Shown here: piece after piece, positions 55,364 through 62,535 of the stretch
Position numbering within the stretch: position 1 is the first letter of the stretch
How the letters are laid out: every line of letters starts with the position of its first letter
Source: Candidatus Poseidoniales archaeon
GTDB taxonomy: Archaea; Thermoplasmatota; Poseidoniia; Poseidoniales; Thalassarchaeaceae
Length of the DNA: 64,000 nt
NCBI GenBank assembly: GCA_012964335.1
Contig: DTUF01000043.1
Location: 27,282-91,281, forward strand
Reading direction: 5' to 3'
The notes under the pieces: model-generated
Seen by the model: the letters and a program-made list of their open reading frames with translations, nothing else
The model's database searches: none
What the model was told of the DNA's origin: nothing
Translations under genes and position numbers: made by a program

Positions 55364-57254
55364 GACGGGTAGCCTCACCTGTTGTTTTGTCAAGTTCCCC
55401 AGTTTGAACTGCCCACAGGTCTGCATAAACTCCATCCTGAGCGATAAGTTCGTCGTGAGCACCGCGTTCAACAACCACGCCTTCAACCAACACTAGAATT
55501 TGGTCAGCATCCCGAATTGTTGACAGGCGGTGGGCTACAGCAACAGTCATCCTCCCATCTTTGAATTGATTGAGATTGCGTTGAATAATCTCTTCAGTTC
55601 GTGTATCAACAGAACTAGTCGCTTCATCAAGAATGAGGAGTGGTGGGTGGCGAAGAATTGCTCTTGCTAGGGAGATTCGCTGACGCTGACCCCCAGAGAG
55701 TTTTACCCCTCTGTCACCGACAATTGTTTCATACCCTTTAGGGAATTTTTCAATGAATTCACTGGCGCCAGCCAGCATTGCAGCTTCTTCAATTGATTCG
55801 CTACTTGCAGATTGGTCTGCATAAGAGATATTTTCACGAACCGTTCCATGGAAAAGATAGACATCTTGGCTAACGTATCCTATTTGGTCACGGATAGAAC
55901 TTAGAGTTAATTCATTAATATCTGAACCATTCATTGAGATAGAACCTGCATCGGTTTCGTAATACCTGAGAAGTAATTTGACAATCGTTGATTTTCCAGC
56001 TCCTGTTGGGCCAACGATTCCTACGCTTTGGTTACGATTTAAGTCAAATGAAACTCCATTCAAAACATTGTTTCCATTTGGATAGGCAAAGTGGACATTA
56101 TCAAAAGATATTGAGTTCGCAGGGGTCTGCAATGATTCTGCGCCCTCTCTATCAATAATTGACGGCTCAAGGTCAATCATTGCGAATACTCTGCGGGCAC
56201 TTGCTTCAGACTTCTGAATCTGGTTAACAAGCATTCCTAGAATAAACAATGGCATAGACATTCTAGTACTCATCAATAGGAAGGTGACAAACTGTCCTGG
56301 AGTGATACCTCCTTGGGAAGGTCCCTCAAGCATCAGGTAACCGCCAGCAGTAGCGAGAAGCCCGAAGGCAAGCCCAGCAATTACGTAAATCCCGGGTAGG
56401 AATTTTGTGCGTTGAACAGTTGCACCAATTGCATGGTCTTTGTAAGAAGAAGATTCACCACCCACACGGTCAGCTTCATATGATTCTGCATTATATGCCT
56501 GAACTACTCCCATACCTGAGATATTGTTTGAAAGGACTGCATTAATGTCACCAAATGATTGGCGGGATTCTCTGTACTTCTTTTGTACACGTGTAGAGAA
56601 GAAATAGATAAGTGGCATAATGAATAATATCGGCACGAACAAAATCAATGCCAATTTCCAAGACATCCAAGCGAGAATCGCGAAGCCTGTTGAGAATGTG
56701 ATTACAATTCTAATCATTGATGTTGATGCATCGGAGAGAAAATTTTCCAATTGGTTTACATCAGCAGAAAGTACTGCCATAATATCTCCCGTTTGCCGGT
56801 CTTCAAAGTAGCGAATTTCCATTTTTATAAGTGAATCAAAGGCCGCCATTCTGACATCATGTTGCAAATATTGTGCTAAAGTTTCCCAGCAATAATTTGA
56901 GATACCTTGAGAAATTGCTAATCCCGTAAATGAACCTAATATCAATAATCCATATAACGCAAATTCATTTACCTCGCTGATTTCGTTAGATAGAATTGCA
57001 TCGGTAAGAAATCCCATTGCTACGAATGGAAGTAAATCAAAAATACGTGCTATTCCATTTGATAAAATACCTAAACTTGTCCTTCGCCAATATGGTTTGA
57101 CATAAGGGACAATTCGCCATAATTGGCGGCCAAGAACTTGTTTGTCCCCAGCTTCAGATGTTCCATCTGAAAATTTAGCGGAAGAACCGCCCTTCGGTGC
57201 TGGCATCATCTTTCTCGCCTCATGCCTCCCCTCTTTCAAGGCTCGGTATTGCAT
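55353..57254 (-). CDS. ABC exporter, fused membrane and ATPase domains
   Basis: 633 residues. Six membrane helices in the first 330 residues (e.g. FALYGLLILGSFTGLAISQG, LALILFVPILFIMPLIYFF). The ATPase has Walker A GPTGAGKST (near 415), Q-loop IGYVSQDVYLF, signature LSGGQRQRISLARA, Walker B PLLILDEATSSVD and switch VAHRLST. Organisation matches MsbA/BmrA-type multidrug or lipid exporters working as dimers. The N-terminal 15 residues (MQYRALKEGRHEARK) may be dispensable; MMPAPKGG is a later start. Cargo unknown; it overlaps an FGE-like membrane gene. Confidence 0.93.
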   Translation of the reverse strand: MQYRALKEGRHEARKMMPAPKGGSSAKFSDGTSEAGDKQVLGRQLWRIVPYVKPYWRRTSLGILSNGIARIFDLLPFVAMGFLTDAILSNEISEVNEFALYGLLILGSFTGLAISQGISNYCWETLAQYLQHDVRMAAFDSLIKMEIRYFEDRQTGDIMAVLSADVNQLENFLSDASTSMIRIVITFSTGFAILAWMSWKLALILFVPILFIMPLIYFFSTRVQKKYRESRQSFGDINAVLSNNISGMGVVQAYNAESYEADRVGGESSSYKDHAIGATVQRTKFLPGIYVIAGLAFGLLATAGGYLMLEGPSQGGITPGQFVTFLLMSTRMSMPLFILGMLVNQIQKSEASARRVFAMIDLEPSIIDREGAESLQTPANSISFDNVHFAYPNGNNVLNGVSFDLNRNQSVGIVGPTGAGKSTIVKLLLRYYETDAGSISMNGSDINELTLSSIRDQIGYVSQDVYLFHGTVRENISYADQSASSESIEEAAMLAGASEFIEKFPKGYETIVGDRGVKLSGGQRQRISLARAILRHPPLLILDEATSSVDTRTEEIIQRNLNQFKDGRMTVAVAHRLSTIRDADQILVLVEGVVVERGAHDELIAQDGVYADLWAVQTGELDKTTGEATRHDG

Positions 57255-57347
57255 TTTGACTAAATCAACACCGTGTTATCGCCCTACTTACAAGTGAATA
57301 TCATTGAAAAAGGTCAAATTATCCTAGAAACAGGATGTGTCGAAAGT

Positions 57348-57710
57348 TCAGTATTCACGCCATCCGTGATTACATTCCTTGCATGTGAGAATCCGAGTTT
57401 CTGGCTCATCTGAAGCACGGGTTTGTTTTAGTTCAGCAAACACCTCCATCTCCTCGCATTTTGGACAAACATACATTCCTTTAGTAAGCACTCCCCGGTG
57501 CTGCTCAGAATCAACTATAACTTCCTTCAGGTGTTTCAAATCGCTAACCTTTGAGGATGTTACAGTATCAGAAGTATCAACTTCTTCACCTGAATGCAAT
57601 TTCACCTTCCCTTTGGTCGGACCAACATAGTTACACCGCCCATTTGGACATTTGATATTTCCATCCGGGCCAGGGAAGGCTAAGGTTCCACACTCAGGAC
57701 AGAAGATGAT
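57348..57710 (-). CDS. tfs: Transcription factor S (TFIIS-like), apparent ATC start
   Basis: 120 residues if read from ATC 57710. The first zinc ribbon is IIFCPECGTLAFPGPDG then KCPNGRCNYVGPTKG. The second is YVCPKCEEMEVFAELKQTRA then SDEPETRILTCKECNHGW, with the acidic Asp-Glu pair that stimulates RNA cleavage by RNA polymerase. TFS rescues stalled polymerase. No ATG, GTG or TTG exists in frame between the upstream stop (57776-57774) and the first ribbon. The next GTG (57605) would delete the first ribbon. Two consecutive ATC codons precede FCPECG, exactly where family members start, and GGAGTGTGAT lies just before them. Confidence 0.85.
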   Translation of the reverse strand: MIFCPECGTLAFPGPDGNIKCPNGRCNYVGPTKGKVKLHSGEEVDTSDTVTSSKVSDLKHLKEVIVDSEQHRGVLTKGMYVCPKCEEMEVFAELKQTRASDEPETRILTCKECNHGWREY

Positions 57711-57720
57711 ATCACACTCC
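57711..57720 (-). promoter_or_regulatory. Shine-Dalgarno-like site before the ATC start of tfs
   Basis: On the minus strand GGAGTGTGAT ends directly before ATC 57710 and is three bases further from ATC 57707. It resembles the anti-SD complement GGAGGTGAT with one inserted base. It supports initiation at one of the ATC codons. Confidence 0.45.
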
Positions 57721-57886
57721 GATAGAGGTAGCGGATGCCCATTCGCTTTTAAGCAAGACGCTTGAGAGTAATATCAACTATTAGAATTATAATCTATATT
57801 GATGTATCAAAGGCCATTACCCCTTTGAAAAATACCTTGTTGATTAGGGGGCTTCTCCTTTTGAAGGGGGACCTGTTGGGCGAACC

Positions 57887-58888
57887 ATGCACCTCAGTTG
57901 GGACTGGCGGCTTGCCCGCATCTTTGATGATGAAGGAGAGGTTGTTGATGAGTCAATTTGGAATGTTGGCAGGAATCCAGCAACGGTTGCATCTCGAGTT
58001 TCACTTCTAAGTAAGGGCAGGAAAACAGACGAGGCTAGGCGACTTGCTGAGCGTTTTCCGGATGCTATTGAAACACCAGTTCATGAATTGTCAACTGGTT
58101 GGTGGCCCCAACTATTAGATGAGGAGGTTGAACTTCTTCAAAAAGCAACTTTGGTTATCGCACGGGCAGGGGTAGCGGCGGCATCAAGTGATCCTGACCG
58201 TCGCCTTGAGCATCTTGTCGGCGCTGGCGACGAGATGCGAGCTACCTGGACAACATTGGAAGCAAGAGTGATTGAATGGGCTGGCCTTTTTCTCCCTGAA
58301 ATTGATTTGGATGGCCAACGTGATGGGATCCCTATTGCAATTGCTGAAGCGACCTCACTTGAAAGCGCAGCAGAGGCACTTCACACTGTATCTAGTCCAA
58401 CTGGAATTAGTGAGGCTGAATGGGCTGCTCTGTCTCAATGGGCTGGGGGGGTTGTTGAAGTTGAAGACCGTTTGAAAACGGTTGAATCAGCAATTAGAGA
58501 AGTTGCTCTGGAGCATCTTCCTTCAACTTCAGCATTAATTGGGCCATTACTAGCAGCAAGAATGTCAACAACAGCGCATGGAAGAGAAAGATTTGCTCGT
58601 TTACCATCTGGAACGGTGCAAGTTCTTGGCGCGGAAACAAGTTTCTTCTTACACCTTAGAGATGGTATTCCTGTGCCAAAACACGGCCATTTATTCCAGC
58701 ACCCTTGGGTATCAAGGTCACCGCGCTGGGTGCGTGGAAAGATTGCTAGAATGCTTTCTGGAAAGGTTTCTATTGCCGCTAGATTGGATGCTTACAACGG
58801 GCAACCATGGGGCGAATCAGAAGTCGCTGATATAGAACAAAAAGTTGCAGAAATCCGCAAACGCCATCCAAAACCAACACGTAGATGA
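57887..58888 (+). CDS. Nop5 (Nop56/58-type core of box C/D RNPs)
   Basis: 333 residues. The Nop domain is unmistakable: LIGPLLAARMSTTAHGRERFARLPSGTVQVLGAETSFFLHLRDG, then PKHGHLFQHPWVSRSPRWVRGKIARMLSGKVSIAARLDAYNGQ. A coiled-coil helical middle (residues about 85-170) precedes it. The usual Nop N-terminal fibrillarin-binding domain is present but divergent. Nop5 bridges L7Ae-bound C/D guide RNA and fibrillarin for 2'-O-methylation. It is followed seven bases on by fibrillarin, the classic archaeal pair. Confidence 0.93.
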   Translation: MHLSWDWRLARIFDDEGEVVDESIWNVGRNPATVASRVSLLSKGRKTDEARRLAERFPDAIETPVHELSTGWWPQLLDEEVELLQKATLVIARAGVAAASSDPDRRLEHLVGAGDEMRATWTTLEARVIEWAGLFLPEIDLDGQRDGIPIAIAEATSLESAAEALHTVSSPTGISEAEWAALSQWAGGVVEVEDRLKTVESAIREVALEHLPSTSALIGPLLAARMSTTAHGRERFARLPSGTVQVLGAETSFFLHLRDGIPVPKHGHLFQHPWVSRSPRWVRGKIARMLSGKVSIAARLDAYNGQPWGESEVADIEQKVAEIRKRHPKPTRR

Positions 58889-58894
58889 GGTGAT

Positions 58895-59623
58895 TTGTTG
58901 GCCCGAAAAAGTCATGGTAAAACTGACGAGTTGAGTGAAAATGTACTCACTCAAGGACGAGGTCTATGGACTAGAAATGCTGTCCCAGGTGTGCGTGTTC
59001 GTGGCGAGGGATTGAGGAGAATCAGAGGCAACGAATGGCGTAGCTGGTCACCGCGCCATTCTAAATTGGGTGCCGGAATTCTCAGAACTAAAGAAGACCG
59101 CACTTCACTTTTACCAAGGCCGGGTAGTCAGGTTCTATACTTGGGTGCGGGACATGGCACCACGATATCCCATCTTCACGACCATATGTGTGGGGAAGGG
59201 AATTATTTGGGTGGTTCAATAATTTCAGTTGATGTGGCACCAAGGTGTATACGTGACCTTGTATTGTTGGCGAAAAAGCGTCCTGGGATTTTACCTGTGC
59301 TTGCTGATGCTCGACAGCCAGATACATTGAGGCCGTGGCTAAATGGTAGGGTTGATTGGCTGTTTCAGGATGTTTCTCAAGCTGGGCAAGTTGGCTTTTT
59401 TCTTACTGCAGCAGAAAATTTTCTTTCCAGTAATGGCATAGCACTATTGTCATTGAAGTCAGCATCGGAGCCGAATGTTGAGGGTGGGTCCGAAGAGCAT
59501 TATGCTTCTGCGGTTGAAGCGTTGATTGAATCCGGCCTTGAGGTAATCGAAGTAATTCGCCTGAAGGGCTGGGAAGACCAGCACGCACTTATTGTCTCAA
59601 TAGCCCCAGAAAAGTGGCCTTGA
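58895..59623 (+). CDS. flpA: Fibrillarin, rRNA 2'-O-methyltransferase FlpA
   Basis: About 242 residues from TTG 58895 (or TTG 58898), preceded by GATGAGGTGA. SAM motif VLYLGAGHGTTISHLHD (family VLYLGAASGTTVSH.sD), SVDVAPRCIRDLVLLAKKRPGILPVLADARQPD and VDWLFQDVSQAGQ are all fibrillarin blocks. The small N-terminal beta domain is also typical. It methylates the 2'-OH of rRNA/tRNA within C/D RNPs. Motif I reads GAGHG where GAASG is usual, still with the SAM-binding glycines. Confidence 0.93.
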   Translation: MLARKSHGKTDELSENVLTQGRGLWTRNAVPGVRVRGEGLRRIRGNEWRSWSPRHSKLGAGILRTKEDRTSLLPRPGSQVLYLGAGHGTTISHLHDHMCGEGNYLGGSIISVDVAPRCIRDLVLLAKKRPGILPVLADARQPDTLRPWLNGRVDWLFQDVSQAGQVGFFLTAAENFLSSNGIALLSLKSASEPNVEGGSEEHYASAVEALIESGLEVIEVIRLKGWEDQHALIVSIAPEKWP

Positions 59624-59685
59624 TTGAAGGCGCATAATTGCCAGTGTATCCAAACTGCTTTTGCTGATGGCGGTTACGTCGGTTC

Positions 59686-60540
59686 GTGCCCGAACTCCCA
59701 GAAGTAGAGACCGTTCGCAAAGGGTTGGCCAAACATTTGCAGGGTGGCACAATCAGTTCGGTTGAGTTACGTCGAGAAGGTCTGAGGTTTCCTTTTCCGA
59801 AAGATATGGAAGATAGGTTGACAAACCGCCGTATTAAGGCAATTAATAGGCGGGCAAAGTATCTCCTAATTCGCCTAGATGATAATTCTACTTGGTTAGT
59901 TCATCTTGGAATGACTGGTAAATTCACTCTTTTTGCAGATGAAAGCGAATTTGAAGAAATCGCTAAGCATGACCATGTGATTATTCGGATGGAGAATGGT
60001 GCGATTGCAGTTTATAATGACCCTCGTCGCTTTGGAGTCATGGATTTGATTAACGCTGGTGGAGAGCATAATCACCGGTTGTTAGCTAGAATTGGTTGCG
60101 AACCGCTGTCAAAAAAATTCAATGCGACATCACTTTCAAAATCATTAGAGAATAAGAAATCACCAATAAAGACGGCGTTACTAGACCAGCGAATTGTTGC
60201 AGGACTTGGCAATATTTATGTTTGTGAGATTTTAAATCGAGCAGGTGTTTCTCCACGACGCACAGCATCTAGTGTCGCAAGTTCTGTTGGGAGAGCAGAA
60301 TCTAGATGTGAGCGGATAGTGGTAGAAACGAAGCAGGTATTGAGGGAAGCGATTGCGGCAGGGGGTTCAACAATCTCTGATTTCGCTGCAGTTGACGGAG
60401 ATCTCGGTTATTTTTCCCATTCATTCCGCGTTTACGGGCGAGAAGGTGAACCTTGTTTGACCAATTCATGCGTTGGAATCGTTAAGAGAATCACCCAAGG
60501 AGGGCGTTCAACTTTCTTTTGCTCTAAGTGCCAAAGGTAA
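59686..60540 (+). CDS. mutM: Formamidopyrimidine-DNA glycosylase MutM (Fpg)
   Basis: 284 residues from GTG 59686; after initiator Met the chain starts PELPEVETVRKGL, giving the catalytic Pro1/Glu2. Also present are HLGMTGKF, VYNDPRRFGVMDL, DQRIVAGLGNIYVCEILNRAGVSP (helix-two-turn-helix) and the C-terminal zinc finger (CLTNSCVGIVKRITQGGRST then FFCSKCQR). It excises oxidised purines such as 8-oxoguanine and nicks the backbone. Mostly a bacterial gene; acquisition by transfer is likely, and useful in sunlit surface water. Confidence 0.95.
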   Translation: MPELPEVETVRKGLAKHLQGGTISSVELRREGLRFPFPKDMEDRLTNRRIKAINRRAKYLLIRLDDNSTWLVHLGMTGKFTLFADESEFEEIAKHDHVIIRMENGAIAVYNDPRRFGVMDLINAGGEHNHRLLARIGCEPLSKKFNATSLSKSLENKKSPIKTALLDQRIVAGLGNIYVCEILNRAGVSPRRTASSVASSVGRAESRCERIVVETKQVLREAIAAGGSTISDFAAVDGDLGYFSHSFRVYGREGEPCLTNSCVGIVKRITQGGRSTFFCSKCQR

Positions 60541-60798
60541 GTAAAAAACACCCTAAATTATCAATAATTGCCTTTTTTGAAATTATAATATTTCTGATAT
60601 TAGGTTGGTAATCCCCGGATTAAGGTGCTGGGATGAGTAATCAGTGTTGAAAACAGGGTTATTTTAGTAAATAATCCACAATTCAGGCTCGGTGTTGCTA
60701 CAAACACCTACTATGAATCACTACACCGGCGTTTTTTTTTCAGTTCTGAAAACCCCTTTTTTGGAGTCTCCGTTTGGGGTTAGTTCATAAGCAAACTG
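60541..60798. other. Non-coding gap with hairpins and a long T-tract
   Basis: No gene seen. GGGTTATTT-TAGT-AAATAATCC (60656-60677) forms a nine-pair hairpin. GGTGTT-AACACC (60691-60708) forms another, and a competing stem pairs CGGTGT (60690-60695) with ACACCG (60723-60728) directly before nine Ts (60732-60740). This could be the 3' end of mutM or a small RNA of unknown role. The TATA box of the following gene closes the region. Confidence 0.4.
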
Positions 60799-60806
60799 TA
60801 TAAAAG
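60799..60806 (+). promoter_or_regulatory. TATA box of the first MIP-like gene
   Basis: TATAAAAG, about 50 bases before ATG 60850, placing transcription start near 60828. It is the cleanest archaeal TATA box in this end of the window. Confidence 0.5.
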
Positions 60807-60849
60807 CCGCTTAATCGCCTAGTGCGATGGGAAACAAAAGGTGAAAAAT

Positions 60850-61446
60850 ATGGAAATAGATAAGAAAGTAATGATGGCAGAACTTGGAGGCGCTTTTATG
60901 GTGTCCTGGGTTGTGTTTGGAATGGGATTAGGAACAATTGGAGGAGCAGTAGCTCTTGCAGTTGTTTGGATGGCATTTAGTGGGGCTCATGTCCTACCAG
61001 TTGTCACTTGGTGTAATATGATGACAGGTGACTTGGCAGATGTTGAAGGAAACTGGATGGCAAATGGTATGCGTTTAGTAGCACAAGTTGTAGGTGCTCT
61101 ACTCGCAATTGTGCTAGCAACTAATGCAGGCGCTATAGGGCCAGACTTCGCTGCACCTGAGATGTGGATAACCGGCATCGCAGACAACCTCTGGGGCGTC
61201 TTAGGAATGCTCGCAGCTGGTGCGGTATGGTGGCAAGTTCATACCCGATGCGATTCAGAATGGGCTAGTGCTTTCGGTTTGATGGCACTTGGTGGTGCTA
61301 TGGTTCTAACAGGCGGTCACATGATGGGGGCATCTATTGCAGATGCGGGTACCCAGATTGTTGATGTTCTAGCAGACTGGATCTTTGATGGTCTATTCGT
61401 TGGTATTGGCGCTCTAATCGGTGTCAAGATCGATGAAGCTATCTGA
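60850..61446 (+). CDS. Divergent MIP/aquaporin-like membrane protein 1
   Basis: About 198 residues from ATG 60850, with AAAGGTGAAAA before it; GTG 60841 is also in frame. MMAELGGAFMVSWVVFGMG, FSGAHVLPVVTWCNMMTGD and LVAQVVGALLAIVLAT follow the aquaporin pattern (AEf.GT..lv..G.G; SGAHiNPAVTla...; i.AQ..GA.lga). The first NPA box reads LPV. The second half has GGAMVLTGGHMMGASIADAG where a second NPA box would be, now MGA. Six short helices fit a MIP half-repeat fold. A channel for water, glycerol or another neutral solute is possible, but the lost asparagines make function uncertain. Confidence 0.6.
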   Translation: MEIDKKVMMAELGGAFMVSWVVFGMGLGTIGGAVALAVVWMAFSGAHVLPVVTWCNMMTGDLADVEGNWMANGMRLVAQVVGALLAIVLATNAGAIGPDFAAPEMWITGIADNLWGVLGMLAAGAVWWQVHTRCDSEWASAFGLMALGGAMVLTGGHMMGASIADAGTQIVDVLADWIFDGLFVGIGALIGVKIDEAI

Positions 61447-61501
61447 GCAGTTAACATCTGAACAGTAAATACAAGTCGGCTTCAAGCCGTTGTACGCGGT
61501 T

Positions 61502-61544
61502 GGCCGAGGGGCGTTAGCCTCTCGGCCTTCTCGCCATTTTTTTT
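61502..61544 (+). terminator. Hairpin and poly-T terminator after MIP-like gene 1
   Basis: GGCCGAGGGG (61502-61511) pairs with CCTCTCGGCC (61518-61527) over ten positions with one wobble, followed after nine bases by eight Ts (61537-61544). It looks like an intrinsic terminator. Confidence 0.65.
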
Positions 61545-61718
61545 TCAGTATCAAGTTGGTGTGTTTTCTAACACTAACTTTATTCAATAGCACCGGCTTT
61601 TTTAGAAATGTTCTAAAATCACGTTATTTGATGTATTTGGTGAGCCACTCATTATAAGCGGGGTGATAAACACGAAAGCAATCGCCAGAGAGCGATATGA
61701 AAAAAGGAGTGATTTGAA

Positions 61719-62342
61719 ATGGATAGAAATAGAACGATGACAGAATTTGTAGGCAGTTTAGCCGTTGTGTTCTTCGCTATAGGACTGGGTGGTGTCTTTG
61801 ACGGAATGAGTGGAGACTACGATGCTTGGTCAGGTATAGTGTCATCAGTGGGTGCAGGATTAGTCCTAGCAATCTTTATGATTGCAATGGGCGGGACCAT
61901 ATTGCCAATGTTTACTTTGGCGAAGATGGCTTCAGGACGAGATGAAATTGAGGATGGAATGAATGATTTCATTGCTCAAATGTTTGGTGGTATTGTAGCA
62001 TATGCCTTAGCGTGGTGGCAATCAAGTGCTACAACAGAGATGGATTGGGAAACCCTATCTGCTCTTGATCCATACACCGCAGTAGCATCTCTGTTTGGTG
62101 GATTCTTACTGATGATGGTTTATGATCGTCAAGATGGTGGCTGGGAAGTTGGTATCCTCGCATGTATAGTAGGTCTTGTAGGAGTGTCATTAACTGGTGC
62201 AGGAGACTTCGGTGGAATGCTAGTTAACTCTGATTGGAACATGACTAACATGCTTGCAGTATTCGGTGGAATGATTGCATCTGGAGTCGGAGCCTACATG
62301 GCTATCATGTTTGGTGAGCAGTTACTCAGCGAAGAAGAATAG
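61719..62342 (+). CDS. Divergent MIP/aquaporin-like membrane protein 2
   Basis: 207 residues from ATG 61719, preceded by AAAGGAGTGAT. TATAAG at 61654 may be its TATA box. MTEFVGSLAVVFFAIGLGG, MGGTILPMFTLAKMASGRDEI and FIAQMFGGIVAYALAWW repeat the layout of the previous protein, including LPM in place of NPA, and it has a similar length. The second half has lost any NPA-like box (TGAGDFGGML). The two genes look like an ancient duplicate pair. It ends in a charged GEQLLSEEE. Confidence 0.58.
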   Translation: MDRNRTMTEFVGSLAVVFFAIGLGGVFDGMSGDYDAWSGIVSSVGAGLVLAIFMIAMGGTILPMFTLAKMASGRDEIEDGMNDFIAQMFGGIVAYALAWWQSSATTEMDWETLSALDPYTAVASLFGGFLLMMVYDRQDGGWEVGILACIVGLVGVSLTGAGDFGGMLVNSDWNMTNMLAVFGGMIASGVGAYMAIMFGEQLLSEEE

Positions 62343-62377
62343 AAATCTTTGAGTAAAAAACACACGTAATGCGAACA

Positions 62378-62422
62378 GCCCGTTTGGAGGGTTTTTTTCT
62401 CTCCAAGCGGGCCATTTTTTTT
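62378..62422 (+). terminator. Hairpin and poly-T terminator after MIP-like gene 2
   Basis: GCCCGTTTGGAG (62378-62389) pairs with CTCCAAGCGGGC (62401-62412) over twelve positions with one wobble. The loop itself has seven Ts, and eight Ts follow (62415-62422). It is a second intrinsic-type terminator matching the one after the first MIP-like gene. Confidence 0.68.
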
Positions 62423-62535
62423 GTATATTCTAAAATCTGATTTTATATTTATACTAATATCATCGGTAATCTATGATGGGTATAATCTGTCGTGCCGGAT
62501 GAAGTCTCATAACCTGCATTGTTTTACAACGCTCT

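Noticed and set aside
55364..55486. N-terminal extension of the FGE-like protein
   Set aside because: It lies entirely inside the ABC exporter gene in another frame.
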